A DNA stretch of 64,000 bases from Neobacillus vireti (lineage in GTDB: Bacteria > Bacillota > Bacilli > Bacillales > Cytobacillaceae), in contig NZ_LDNB01000007.1 in assembly GCF_001026695.1 (NCBI RefSeq), positions 1-64,000 on the forward strand, written 5' to 3'. The notes beneath the pieces were generated by a model. The model saw nothing but the letters and a program-made list of their open reading frames with translations. It ran no database searches and was not told the origin of the DNA. Made by a program: the position numbers and the translations under genes. Of this stretch, positions 45,298-54,648 are shown piece by piece (the stretch's first letter is position 1; every line of letters starts with the position of its first letter).

Positions 45298-45789
45298 TTG
45301 TTTAGTCTAGTTGCAAAAGCGGTACCCAATATATTTACAATGGGAAATTTATTGTGCGGTGTTCTTTCAATTACCTGTAATATGAGTGGATTCTTAGAAC
45401 TAGCCTCCATTTTAGTTTTATTTTCCGCTATTTTTGATCTTCTTGACGGAAGAATTGCTAGAGGATTAAAAGTTAACAGTGAATTAGGTGTACAATTGGA
45501 TTCCATAGCGGATATTGTTAGTTTTGGTGTTGCTCCAGCGCTTCTATTTCATACAATAGCAGTTCCGTCTATTTTAACTTCTTTGGCATTTATCCTTTTC
45601 CCAATAATGGGGGCGATAAGGTTAGCAAAATTTAGTGTTAAACCAACCATAGGGTATTTTAGCGGATTGCCTATTCCTGCGGCGGGATTGCCACTCGCTG
45701 CAATGGGATTTTTTTCATATAGCAATGCATGGATTACCTTAATCCTTGCTGTTTTAATGGTGAGCCCCATTAGAGTTAAAAAATTTTAA
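45298..45789 (+). CDS. pssA: CDP-alcohol phosphatidyltransferase, PssA-like
   Basis: A 163-residue membrane enzyme with the complete CDP-alcohol transferase motif D-G-x2-A-R-x8-G-x3-D-x3-D (DGRIARGLKVNSELGVQLDSIAD, about residues 47-69). Start and layout (AKAVPNIFTMGNLLCGVLSI) match phosphatidylserine synthase of Bacillus, which joins CDP-diacylglycerol and serine. It is slightly shorter than B. subtilis PssA, and the usual psd neighbour is absent. TTG at 45298 with CAGGAGG. Confidence 0.85.
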   Translation: MFSLVAKAVPNIFTMGNLLCGVLSITCNMSGFLELASILVLFSAIFDLLDGRIARGLKVNSELGVQLDSIADIVSFGVAPALLFHTIAVPSILTSLAFILFPIMGAIRLAKFSVKPTIGYFSGLPIPAAGLPLAAMGFFSYSNAWITLILAVLMVSPIRVKKF

Positions 45790-45804
45790 TTTAAGTAAGT
45801 GTAC

Positions 45805-45836
45805 AAAAAAAGTAGCTCATTAAGCTACTTTTTTAA
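45805..45836. terminator. Bidirectional terminator
   Basis: AAAAAAGTAGCT (45805-45816) is perfectly complementary to AGCTACTTTTTT (45823-45834). It has A- and T-runs on both sides and lies between the convergent pssA and OYE genes. Confidence 0.93.
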
Positions 45837-45844
45837 ATATAAAC

Positions 45845-46975
45845 CTATCGTTCAACAGGAAACCAACCTTCAACCTCTAAAATTAATTTCCATAACGGAG
45901 TAGGGATGACAGCTTGGTGCTGTTCGTTTTGTTTTAACTGTTGAGAAATCGCTTCTTCTTTATGATTCTGTACTTTTTCAACCCAATGCGGATCAACAAC
46001 TAGCGCTCGTCCAATCGCTACAAAATCTGTTTTTCCTTTTTCTAATAGGAGTTCTGCATCATCAGGCGTATGAATACTACCAACACCAATTAACGGTACA
46101 CGCCCGTTAATATATTCAGCAATTAATTCGGTACGTGATTTTTCACTCACAATACCTCGACGTGGCTTTGCCCAAGCATCTGTTGTTGCAATATGAAGAT
46201 AATCAATATCTGCTTGGATTAACTCATCAATTAAAGAGAACGTTTCTTTCATTGTAATGCCCGGTGTTTCCGGCTCTTCTGGTGAAAAACGATAGCCAAT
46301 TAAAAACGGTTTTTTTGCATGTTCCTGAATTACTTTTTTAACTTCTTCGATAAGTTTTAAGGGGAAGAGGAACGGATTTTCAAATTCATCCTTTCGTTTA
46401 TTTGAATGGGGTGAGATAAATTGTTGAATTAAGTAACCACTTGCCCCGTGTAATTCTACACCATCAAACCCAGCTTCGATCGCTCGACGTGTTGCATCGC
46501 CAAATTCAGAAATAATATCGTATACCTCTTCAGTCTTTAATTCTCTTGGTGCTTGTTTAATGCTATAAAATCCACGGTCTTCAAGTGGGGCAACGGCACT
46601 AGCGCTTACGGTTTCCTCATTTGGAATAAGTCTTGGTACGGCTAAACGGCCTCCATGATAAAGTTGAACGACTCCTTTAGCACCGTCAGAGTGAATCACA
46701 TCGGCTAATTTGGAAAGACCTTCAATTGTGCCATCATGATCAATGCCCATTTGCCCATCGAAACCTTTCCCACTTTTCGAAACATATGCACATGCCGTAA
46801 TAATTGTACCGACACCATTTGCACGTTCTTTGTAATAATTAAGTTCTTCCTGTGATACATAGTCGTTCTCGTCAGCAGAAAAAGTTGTCATTGGTGCCAT
46901 CATGAGACGATTCTTTACATGGACACCACTTTTAAATGTATAATCTTGAAATAATTTTTGAAAGTTATTCTGCAC
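45845..46975 (-). CDS. NADH:flavin oxidoreductase, Old Yellow Enzyme family
   Basis: A 376-residue TIM-barrel flavoenzyme. It shows KNRLMMAPMTTF near the N-terminus, VQLYHGGR, the FMN/substrate site GVELHGASGYLIQQFISPHSNKRKDEF (about residues 171-197) and the phosphate-binding GRALVVDP. OYEs reduce activated C=C bonds with NAD(P)H. Oriented with the ketopantoate-reductase-like and IclR genes, it probably belongs to one small catabolic or detoxification cluster. Confidence 0.9.
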   Translation of the reverse strand: MQNNFQKLFQDYTFKSGVHVKNRLMMAPMTTFSADENDYVSQEELNYYKERANGVGTIITACAYVSKSGKGFDGQMGIDHDGTIEGLSKLADVIHSDGAKGVVQLYHGGRLAVPRLIPNEETVSASAVAPLEDRGFYSIKQAPRELKTEEVYDIISEFGDATRRAIEAGFDGVELHGASGYLIQQFISPHSNKRKDEFENPFLFPLKLIEEVKKVIQEHAKKPFLIGYRFSPEEPETPGITMKETFSLIDELIQADIDYLHIATTDAWAKPRRGIVSEKSRTELIAEYINGRVPLIGVGSIHTPDDAELLLEKGKTDFVAIGRALVVDPHWVEKVQNHKEEAISQQLKQNEQHQAVIPTPLWKLILEVEGWFPVER

Positions 46976-47022
46976 TTAAATTCTCCTTTACTAGTAGGCA
47001 ATACAAGGTTCTGTTGATTTGA

Positions 47023-47946
47023 CTAATGTTGGGTTGTCATATCTTCCATAATGTGAATGATCCTATATAACTGTTCATTAATCGCTGTTGGTACCCCGTA
47101 TTCTCCGCCTAACTTGATTACCGTTCCAGCTAAATATTCAACTTCTGTTTTTCTTCCTGCTTCTACATCCTGTAGCATAGAAGTTTTTCCATTGGGTGAC
47201 ATATTATGTAAGATTGGCCGAAAACTTGCGACATCTTCCTCTGTTAAATTAGCTCCTATCTTTTGTGACAGGGCAACGACTTCACGCATCGTCGATTCAG
47301 CCCATTTATAGGCACTTGGCACTGATTGAAAGACTTTATATGGTGCCTTCAATACCGCAGAAGTTTGATTAATACCAACATTCACCATGAATTTCCACCA
47401 CATAGAATGCAAAATATCCTCAGAAATTTTGTATGGGATTCCGACCCTTTCAAATAATTCTTGAACTGCTAACACATTTTCTGATTTAGAGTTATCCTTT
47501 TCGCCATATTCAATCCATCCAAGACTGCTAAAATTGGTTTCATTCTGTTGTCTAACCGCATCAATTTTCACACAGACGCTATAAAGAATATGCTGGTTTT
47601 CACAAACGGATTCTATTTCCCCTTCACTAGAAATACCGTTCAATAAAGATAAAATGATGGTATCGGGTCCAATGTGATGTTGGACATCTTGAATTGCTTG
47701 TGCTAGATCGGCATTTTTTACAGCAAAAATTACTAGGTCTGCTGGTTCCCTTTTTATTTCTGGAGTTATGTATTGAAAGTGATAATCCTGCCCATTCACG
47801 ACGATTCCTGTGTTTTCGTACCTTTGTATTCGCTCTTTACTTGCCACGACTTGTAACGAATCTTTCAAACCATCATGAAGTTTACTCCCATAGGCAGATC
47901 CTACAGCACCCAGCCCAATTAATGAAACTGTTTCAATTTTTTTCAA
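47023..47946 (-). CDS. Ketopantoate reductase (PanE/ApbA) family protein
   Basis: A 307-residue NADP-dependent enzyme with GLGAVGSAYG near the N-terminus, FAVKNADLAQAI and the C-terminal helical domain (WWKFMVNVGINQTSAVL). The family's known reaction is reduction of 2-dehydropantoate for CoA synthesis, but neighbours (OYE, IclR) suggest another 2-keto substrate. The preferred start is TTG at 47946, because AGGAGA lies just before it; the ATG at 47964 has only a weak site. Confidence 0.82.
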   Translation of the reverse strand: MKKIETVSLIGLGAVGSAYGSKLHDGLKDSLQVVASKERIQRYENTGIVVNGQDYHFQYITPEIKREPADLVIFAVKNADLAQAIQDVQHHIGPDTIILSLLNGISSEGEIESVCENQHILYSVCVKIDAVRQQNETNFSSLGWIEYGEKDNSKSENVLAVQELFERVGIPYKISEDILHSMWWKFMVNVGINQTSAVLKAPYKVFQSVPSAYKWAESTMREVVALSQKIGANLTEEDVASFRPILHNMSPNGKTSMLQDVEAGRKTEVEYLAGTVIKLGGEYGVPTAINEQLYRIIHIMEDMTTQH

Positions 47947-48015
47947 TTTTTCTCCTGCTTTCATTTGAAATTTTTCATATGGATCAGAAATGGATTCCTC
48001 TTTTAGACTCCTTAA

Positions 48016-48771
48016 TTAATGAATAGTTTCTAAAGCTTCAATTTCCTTCGTAATGTCGTTACTACCTATATTTAGCTTCTGGGCAATGTATTTTATATTG
48101 CTGCGTGAAATTTGGTCTGCAGGCGCAGCAATAGCTAATGCAGCAATTACTTTTTTATGACGAAATACAGGAACGGCTATACAACGGATACCGACGATCC
48201 GTTCCTCATCATCAAATGCAAAGCCTTCTTGACGAATTGCCTTTAAATGATAATGGAATAGTTGAGAGTCTTGGAACGTATTTTTCGTCGCGGGTTCTAG
48301 TGACATTTTTCCGAGTAAAGGCACTAACAGTTCTTCATCTAAATGGGCCAAAATGACTTTTCCTAAAGCCGATTGATGTAATTTTGAACGATTTCCGATT
48401 TCTTCGTCTGCTGACTTTTTAAATGGAGCATGTAATACCTGAGTCATGACAAGATCGGTACCATCCACTTTGCCTAAATAGGTACTCATTTGTAAATTTT
48501 GTGCTGCTTCATGGATGGATTGTAATGAGGCCCAATCCTTTTCGGACCTTTTTTCAAAATTGTTAAAAAATGTTTTACGATTAATAAAATATTGAGTTTG
48601 AATTTTATAGATATAATTCATCTCTTCTAATGTTGTTAATAATCGAAATGCCGTAGATTTACTTAGGTGGAGTTGATTCATCACTTCTCTCAACGTGATC
48701 CCTTGATATTGTTTGACTAATTCTAAAACGAGAAGTCCTTTTTTCAGTGTTGATACTTCATTATTTGCCAT
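48016..48771 (-). CDS. IclR-family transcriptional regulator
   Basis: A 251-residue regulator: winged helix (LSKSTAFRLLTTLEEMNYIYK), then an effector-binding domain with LHQSALGKVILAHL and RCIAVPVFRHKKVIAALAIAAP. IclR proteins commonly control catabolism of aromatic acids and other carbon sources. It is divergent from the aldo/keto reductase and upstream of the reductase/OYE pair, so it probably controls both directions. Confidence 0.92.
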   Translation of the reverse strand: MANNEVSTLKKGLLVLELVKQYQGITLREVMNQLHLSKSTAFRLLTTLEEMNYIYKIQTQYFINRKTFFNNFEKRSEKDWASLQSIHEAAQNLQMSTYLGKVDGTDLVMTQVLHAPFKKSADEEIGNRSKLHQSALGKVILAHLDEELLVPLLGKMSLEPATKNTFQDSQLFHYHLKAIRQEGFAFDDEERIVGIRCIAVPVFRHKKVIAALAIAAPADQISRSNIKYIAQKLNIGSNDITKEIEALETIH

Positions 48772-48924
48772 CTGCTCACCTCATCTTCTAATAGTATAAG
48801 TCCTTATGCTTTTTGACTCAAAATATGTAGAAGTGGTTTCATAATATGAAACTTGAACACGATAATTTGAGGATATTATTTTTGTTCCTTATGATTAGGC
48901 TAATTAATGACAGGAGGGAAAAAC

Positions 48925-49866
48925 ATGAAATTTTCAACATTAAAAAATACAGAACTTAAAGTATCAGAGATTGGACTTGGTACTAATGCAGTTGGCGGGC
49001 ATAATTTGTTTCAAAATCTAAATGAAGCGGATGGTAAAGACTTTGTAAGAGAAGCATTGAACAATGGGGTAAACTTTATTGATACAGCTGATATTTATGG
49101 TCTTGGACGTTCTGAAGAATTAGTAGGTGAAGTATTAAAAGAATTTAAACGAGATGACTTTGTGATTGCAACGAAGGGTGCGCAACATTGGTCCCGCGAT
49201 GGTTCTGTAAAAACAGACAATCGTCCTGAATATCTACGAGAAGCAGTTGAAAAGAGTTTACAAAGGTTACAATTAGAATATGTGGATTTGTACTATTTAC
49301 ACTTCCCAGATAATGAAACACCTTTTGCAGAATCAATTGGTGAATTAGCCCGTTTAAAAGAAGAAGGAAAAATTCGTGCAATTGGGATTTCGAATGTTTC
49401 AATTGAACAATTAAAAGAGGCGAACGCTCATGGTGATATTTCCGTCTTACAATCACCTTATAATATGTTAGACCGATCAGCTGAAGCGCAAATTTTACCA
49501 TATTGTGTTGAAAATAATATTTCCTTTATTCCATATGGTCCATTAGCATTTGGGTTACTAGGTGGTGGATTCACAAAAGACTCTAAGTTAGATTCACAGG
49601 ATTGGCGCAATTCTATTCCTTTATTTCAAGGTGAGCAATTCCGCCAAACACTTGAAGTAGTGGACAAATTGAAGGAGATTGCTACTCAAAAGGAAACGTC
49701 TCTTCCTAATTTAGCGCTAGCTTGGTTACTTGCTCAAGACGGTGTTGATGCAGTTATTCCGGGAGGCAAAAGGAAAGAGCGCATCCTTGAAAACATTCAT
49801 GCTAGTGAAATTATTTTATCGAAGGAAGAATTAAATAGTATAAACGATATTCTAAGTAACAAGTAA
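48925..49866 (+). CDS. Aldo/keto reductase
   Basis: A 313-residue TIM-barrel NADPH enzyme. The tetrad is visible: Asp and Tyr in FIDTADIYGLGRSEELVG (about residues 50-55), Lys in VIATKGAQ and His in LYYLHFPD. It reduces aldehydes or ketones; the substrate is unknown. The ATG at 48925 follows CAGGAGGG; an earlier in-frame start at 48907 is unlikely. Divergent from IclR. Confidence 0.92.
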   Translation: MKFSTLKNTELKVSEIGLGTNAVGGHNLFQNLNEADGKDFVREALNNGVNFIDTADIYGLGRSEELVGEVLKEFKRDDFVIATKGAQHWSRDGSVKTDNRPEYLREAVEKSLQRLQLEYVDLYYLHFPDNETPFAESIGELARLKEEGKIRAIGISNVSIEQLKEANAHGDISVLQSPYNMLDRSAEAQILPYCVENNISFIPYGPLAFGLLGGGFTKDSKLDSQDWRNSIPLFQGEQFRQTLEVVDKLKEIATQKETSLPNLALAWLLAQDGVDAVIPGGKRKERILENIHASEIILSKEELNSINDILSNK

Positions 49867-49893
49867 TGTATTATGTTTACTACTTAATAGAGA

Positions 49894-49937
49894 AGGTCTT
49901 TCATCAGTTTACTGAACTGGTGAGAGGCCTTTTCTGT
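49894..49937 (+). terminator. Terminator of the aldo/keto reductase gene
   Basis: AAGGTCTTTCATCAGTT (49894-49910) pairs with AACTGGTGAGAGGCCTT (49916-49932), with a few mismatches, then TTTC. A member of the recurrent terminator family. Confidence 0.85.
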
Positions 49938-49985
49938 TATATGAGCGTAAATATTTATTGTTGTGTATATTCCCAAAATCAGTTA

Positions 49986-50879
49986 TTAGCCTTCGGATTC
50001 AGATAATTGCATCGTCTTTTCAACAAAGGTCTTGAACCTCACAACTGCAGGTGACATATATCCATTTGTTCTCCAAACCATTCGGATTACCCTTTCACTT
50101 TGTGGATTCTTGATACGAATCATTGAAATTTTTTTCTTATTCAGTCCAGGAATAAATGGAATGAGAGCAACTCCAAATTTGGCTCCAACAAGTCCTGCAA
50201 CAGTTCTCTCTTCTAATCCCTCAAAAGACTTTTTTGGATGAAACCCAGCTTTATGGCAAATTTCCCTAATTACATCATGCATCGCAGTTTCAGGCTTAAA
50301 AAGCACAAATGGATCATTGGCTACCTCACTTAAATTGACTTCCTTCCTACCAGCTAGTCTATGGTTAATGGGGACTATTAAAAATAATTCATCCCTCACA
50401 ATTGGAATAGAGCTAAAATTTTCAATGGGTTCTTGTGGAGAACAGAAGCCGATGTCAATTTCAGTCGATGCTAATTGACCCAAAATCTTACTTGTTGTGT
50501 GCTGATACAATTGAAAATTTAATGTCGGCACTTCTTTTCGAAAGGCACTAATTAGCTCAGGGACAAAACTAGATCCAAGAGTTTGAATGAATGCTAATGA
50601 AATAGTCCCATTTAAAGGATTGGTTAAATCATTAATTTCTTGTTTTGCTGCATTTATTTCTACTAAAGCTTGATTTGCATGTTGAAGAAAAATTTTACCG
50701 AATCTGTTTAATTCGACTCCATGGCTTTTCCGTTCAAAAAGCGGAACGCCGATTTCTTCTTCAAGTCGAGAGATCGAACGGCTTAATGCTGGCTGAGAAA
50801 GGTCTAACTTAACGGATGCCCTTGTAAAGTTTTCAACATCAGCTAATGTTTGGAAATATTTTAATTGCTGAAAATCCAT
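49986..50879 (-). CDS. LysR-family transcriptional regulator
   Basis: A 297-residue protein starting MDFQQLKYFQTLADVENFTRASVKLDLSQPALSRSISRLEEEIGVPLFER, a complete LysR HTH, followed by a full effector domain. ATG at 50879 follows GGGAGGAC; 14 upstream codons in frame have no site. It is divergent from the FUSC-type exporter gene, which it probably controls, as in aaeR-aaeXAB of enteric bacteria. Confidence 0.92.
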   Translation of the reverse strand: MDFQQLKYFQTLADVENFTRASVKLDLSQPALSRSISRLEEEIGVPLFERKSHGVELNRFGKIFLQHANQALVEINAAKQEINDLTNPLNGTISLAFIQTLGSSFVPELISAFRKEVPTLNFQLYQHTTSKILGQLASTEIDIGFCSPQEPIENFSSIPIVRDELFLIVPINHRLAGRKEVNLSEVANDPFVLFKPETAMHDVIREICHKAGFHPKKSFEGLEERTVAGLVGAKFGVALIPFIPGLNKKKISMIRIKNPQSERVIRMVWRTNGYMSPAVVRFKTFVEKTMQLSESEG

Positions 50880-51133
50880 AAAAAAAGTCCTCCCAAAATA
50901 TCTGGTATTACAATAATGCATGAAGTCTATAAAAAAGACAATTAGTTGCGCATAGTGTTCAAGAAGTATAATGAAAATATCAGTTCATTATAAGTGAAGC
51001 AGGTGGTTATTATATTTAAGAGTAGTCAAAAATATGGTGACTTTTATATAGTGATTAAGAACCAAAAATATTACAGTTTATACGTATGTTGCTATACATA
51101 TATTTTTAATGCTTATAGAAAGGGAGCCATCGT

Positions 51134-53077
51134 ATGAGAGAAACAAAAAATTTTGTCTCTGCTAAATCCCTATCTCTTTTTAAACAGGCAATGAGTTTGA
51201 ATAGAAAGCCGTTTCCTTGGGTAAAAGCATTTTGTGCAGGGTTAGCTGCAGCCTTGCCAGTCATTATTGGATTATTGTTTGGAAATTTTGAATATGGTTT
51301 GTTAGCTGGGATGGGGGGATTCACCTACCTTTACGTTTTCAATATTCCATATGCTCAAAGAGCTAAAAAGATATTTTTTGTCATACTTGGTATGACTTTG
51401 GTTTCAGCACTTGGGACACTTGCTGCACCTTACCCGCTCGCAACAGCAATTTTGATGGGGATTATAGGAGCTGCAGCTATTTTTATTTTTGGAGCTTTAC
51501 GAATTACTGGGCCATCTGCTATTTTTTTTGTTTTAGTTTTTGCTATGACAACAGGTATGCCTGCTCATCCAGAACTTGCCCCAATACGGGCTGGCCTCGT
51601 TTTTTTAGGTGGGACATTATCATGGATCATTGCAATGATTGGTTGGTTATTTAATCCCCATGGGCCTGAAATAGGTGTAGTAAAAAGAGTTTATTTAGAA
51701 CTTGCTGCATTTGTTGATTCAGTAGGTACAGAGGAATTTAATGAGTCAAAGAATCGAGTTATGGCAGTTTTGAAAGAAGCAGAAGAAACACTTGTAGCAG
51801 GGTATATTCCTTGGAGAAAAACGGATTTATTTAATCGACTGTATATATTTAATGATCATGCAAACAAGCTATTTTTGTATATACTCGAAAATTTTTCAGT
51901 AGATCATTCAAAATTACCACCGGAACTAGGGCAAACGATCCGGGAAATGACGATTTCACTGGATAAAAAGGATAAGAGTAAACAGGTTTATGGAAAAATA
52001 CTCCAGCCGAAAGTAATGAATGAAAATGTTGCTGCATTATTCACAAAAGTATATGATGCGGACGGTATCATGAATGAACCGACATCAGAAATTAATAAAG
52101 AGATACGAATTTCTAAACCATCACTTAAGACAATTTTTGGTGGAGCATTTGACAAAAATTCAATTGTATTTATATCTGCATTACGATTCTGTGTAGTAAC
52201 GATCATCGCAGCAATCATCGCCTATCAATTTAATTTAGTGCGCTCCTATTGGGTGCCGTTATCTTGTGTTGCTGTTATGTCAGGATCAACGATTGTTGCT
52301 ACCTATCATCGTGCGATTCAAAGAGGGCTTGGTACAATTGTTGGTATTCTAATTGCTAGCTTTATTCTTGCTACACATCCATCTGGATACATCATTGCTA
52401 TTTTTATTCTGCTATTAACGTTTATTACAGAGCTTTTTATTGTGAAAAATTACGGGTTAGCTGCACTGTTCTTCACCCCAAATGCGTTACTTATGGCTGA
52501 AAGCACAAGTCAAGGAAGCTTCAGTTTTTCTTATTTTGCTTCAGCTAGAATGATTGATGTAGTAATCGGAAGTGTCATTGGCTTAATTGGAGTATGGCTC
52601 GTAGGGAGAAGGTCTGCTTCTAGCCGTCTGCCTCATTTAGTAACCAAAACCATCCGAAGTCAAGCTCAATTTTTATTCCTCCTTTTCTCTGACCACAGAG
52701 TAGGAATTAATGTCGAGGAAAGCAATGAAATTAAAAAAATGCAAACAAATATCATTACTTTAAAAACACTATATACTACCGCCGCAGGTGAGATTCCGGT
52801 CAATCAAAAGGCATTGGATTATTATTGGCCAGTTATATTTTCCGTCGAGCGATTAGGGTATTTATTAGAAAATTGCTCAAAAGCAGAAAAACGTCCAATT
52901 CTTTCAGAGGAAAAGCTTGCCCAAATGCTTTATGTTTGTGAAACTATGGCAAATGCTGCCGGACGAAAACAGTCGCCGTCTATTAAAAACGTTCCTGAAA
53001 TAGAATCGTTTCCAAGTATACAGAATGAGATTATTCGCTTGCAAAAATCTCTTCAAATGAATAATAGAAAAATGTAA
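51134..53077 (+). CDS. FUSC-family (aromatic acid exporter-like) membrane protein
   Basis: A 647-residue protein with two membrane blocks (about residues 25-175 and 350-490), each of five to six helices, separated and followed by cytoplasmic helical parts. The second block includes SYWVPLSCVAVMSGSTIVATYHRAIQRGLGTIVG, the FUSC signature. FUSC proteins export aromatic acids such as p-hydroxybenzoate or related stressors. AAAGGGAG precedes the ATG. Paired divergently with a LysR regulator. Confidence 0.85.
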   Translation: MRETKNFVSAKSLSLFKQAMSLNRKPFPWVKAFCAGLAAALPVIIGLLFGNFEYGLLAGMGGFTYLYVFNIPYAQRAKKIFFVILGMTLVSALGTLAAPYPLATAILMGIIGAAAIFIFGALRITGPSAIFFVLVFAMTTGMPAHPELAPIRAGLVFLGGTLSWIIAMIGWLFNPHGPEIGVVKRVYLELAAFVDSVGTEEFNESKNRVMAVLKEAEETLVAGYIPWRKTDLFNRLYIFNDHANKLFLYILENFSVDHSKLPPELGQTIREMTISLDKKDKSKQVYGKILQPKVMNENVAALFTKVYDADGIMNEPTSEINKEIRISKPSLKTIFGGAFDKNSIVFISALRFCVVTIIAAIIAYQFNLVRSYWVPLSCVAVMSGSTIVATYHRAIQRGLGTIVGILIASFILATHPSGYIIAIFILLLTFITELFIVKNYGLAALFFTPNALLMAESTSQGSFSFSYFASARMIDVVIGSVIGLIGVWLVGRRSASSRLPHLVTKTIRSQAQFLFLLFSDHRVGINVEESNEIKKMQTNIITLKTLYTTAAGEIPVNQKALDYYWPVIFSVERLGYLLENCSKAEKRPILSEEKLAQMLYVCETMANAAGRKQSPSIKNVPEIESFPSIQNEIIRLQKSLQMNNRKM

Positions 53078-53161
53078 ACTTTGTATAGAAGATACCAGAA
53101 ATTCCACCGATGAACATAACAATATCGCGGCAAATATTTCATTAATTATTATTTTCTTTTT

Positions 53162-53208
53162 GAGGCCTCTCATAAGTTCACTGAACTTTTGAGAAGCCTC
53201 TTTTTTTC
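53162..53208. terminator. Bidirectional terminator next to a second integrase remnant
   Basis: GAGGCCTCTCATAAGTTCA (53162-53180) pairs with TGAACTTTTGAGAAGCCTC (53182-53200), followed by TTTTTTT; the opposite strand also has a T-rich end. It probably ends the FUSC-type gene's transcript. Strongly similar to 27876-27920. Confidence 0.88.
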
Positions 53209-53305
53209 ATTTCTTGCGTAACGTGAAGCCTTGATTTGTTCAAGTGAAACACCAGTCACGGCAAGAAGCAACGTATATGTATGGCGTAAGGAATGCACAG
53301 AGGTG
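53209..53305 (-). pseudogene. Remnant of a tyrosine recombinase (integrase)
   Basis: Minus-strand reading gives VHSLRHTYTLLLAVTGVSLEQIKAS, the box II (H-x-L-R-H-T) of phage/ICE integrases with its conserved His and Arg. A deletion then jumps to the final part next to the terminator (..RYARNEKK). The stretch next to the terminator also resembles the 27.9-kb remnant at the DNA level. Not functional. Confidence 0.65.
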
Positions 53306-53544
53306 GGAAAAAATAGTGTTTGTGCGGGTTGGGGTGATCCATAAGGGGTGCTTTGTGCAAGGTAACAACAACCTAAATGTTAAAAATAGAGCAATGAATT
53401 ATCATGTTTTTTAATTTTAGGTAAACGATCAAGATTTTATTATACCATAGTATTCAATTAATCCGAACATTAAATTCACCAATGCTTAATAAATCTTCGT
53501 TACTATTAGGGAGTGAACAAAACTAAACACGAGGAGGCATCCTG
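53306..53544. other. Leader region of the Ugp-like ABC operon
   Basis: About 240 bases with no gene. It is AT-rich, with TATACCATAG-like -10 candidates around 53440. No clear PhoP box array or cre site was identified. GAGGAGG at about 53530 serves the first ABC gene. Confidence 0.4.
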
Positions 53545-54627
53545 TTGAAAATACAGCTAAGAGATATCACCATGAGATTTGATAATGTTACCGCTGTTGA
53601 TCGTTTAAATGTGACGATAGAAGAAGGTACGCTTGTATCTTTATTAGGGCCAAGCGGCTGCGGAAAAAGTACTACTTTATTTATGTTAGCAGGTCTTTAT
53701 CAACCAACCGAGGGTGAATTATATTTTGGCGATCGACTCGTAAATAAAGTGGAACCAGAAAATCGCGAAATTGGAATGGTGTTTCAGAACTACGCCTTAT
53801 ATCCACATTTGACAGTTCTTAAGAATATCATGTTTCCGTTAAAAATGGCGAAAGTACCAAAAAAGGAAGCAGAAGAAAGAGCTAGAGAAATGGCTGCCCT
53901 TGTTCAAATCGATCACTTATTAGATCGTAAACCAAGTCAATTATCAGGTGGGCAGCAGCAACGTGTGGCAATTGCTCGAGCTTTGGTTAAAAAACCGAAA
54001 CTACTCTTGTTAGATGAGCCATTGTCCAATTTAGATGCTAGATTGCGTCTAGAAATGAGAGAAGAAATTAGACGTATTCAGCAAGAAGTTGGAATTACAA
54101 CCATTTTTGTTACTCATGATCAAGAAGAAGCCATGAGTATTTCAGATAAAGTTTTATTAATGAAGGATGGAAAAGGACAGCAATTTAGTCCTCCGCAAGA
54201 TATGTATGATTATCCTGAAAATCAGTTTGTCGCTCAATTTCTGGGGAATCCTCCGATAAATTTACTATCGGTTAAACTACGCAATGATTTGCAAACGATC
54301 GTTTTACCCGATACTGAGGATACCTATCAATTAGACTCACTTGTAAAAAGTTATGTAGATAGTAATAGTAAATTGGAGCTTGGTGTTAGACCAGAAGACT
54401 TTTACATTGAATTCGATTTAGCAAAAGCAGGGATCACAGTGGAGGTTATGATGGTTGAGCGAATTGGAAGAGATAATTTATTGTATGCAAGATTGGGACA
54501 AACAAACCTGCGTGCCATTGTTTCACCAGATGTAATGGTTAATCGAGGAGATATGGTGAAATTAGCTATTCGTCCTGGACGTACTCATTTATTTGATAGA
54601 AGCAATGGTAAAAACTTGCTGCATTAA
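53545..54627 (+). CDS. ugpC: ABC transporter ATPase, UgpC/MsmX-like
   Basis: A 360-residue ATPase: Walker A GPSGCGKST, signature LSGGQQQR, Walker B LLLLDEPLSNLDA, the switch His in VTHDQEEA, and a C-terminal TOBE domain (about 235-355). This is typical of sugar and glycerol-phosphate importers. TTG start at 53545 with GAGGAGG. First gene of a six-gene unit encoding ATPase, two permeases, binding protein, MBL hydrolase and a truncated 5'-nucleotidase. The substrate is inferred only from resemblance to Ugp. Confidence 0.88.
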   Translation: MKIQLRDITMRFDNVTAVDRLNVTIEEGTLVSLLGPSGCGKSTTLFMLAGLYQPTEGELYFGDRLVNKVEPENREIGMVFQNYALYPHLTVLKNIMFPLKMAKVPKKEAEERAREMAALVQIDHLLDRKPSQLSGGQQQRVAIARALVKKPKLLLLDEPLSNLDARLRLEMREEIRRIQQEVGITTIFVTHDQEEAMSISDKVLLMKDGKGQQFSPPQDMYDYPENQFVAQFLGNPPINLLSVKLRNDLQTIVLPDTEDTYQLDSLVKSYVDSNSKLELGVRPEDFYIEFDLAKAGITVEVMMVERIGRDNLLYARLGQTNLRAIVSPDVMVNRGDMVKLAIRPGRTHLFDRSNGKNLLH

Positions 54628-54648
54628 AAAGGGTAGGAGGTACTTATT

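Noticed and set aside
53400-53530. PhoP boxes before the Ugp-like operon
   Set aside because: No regular TTAACA-type repeats at 11-bp spacing were found, so phosphate control could not be supported from sequence.
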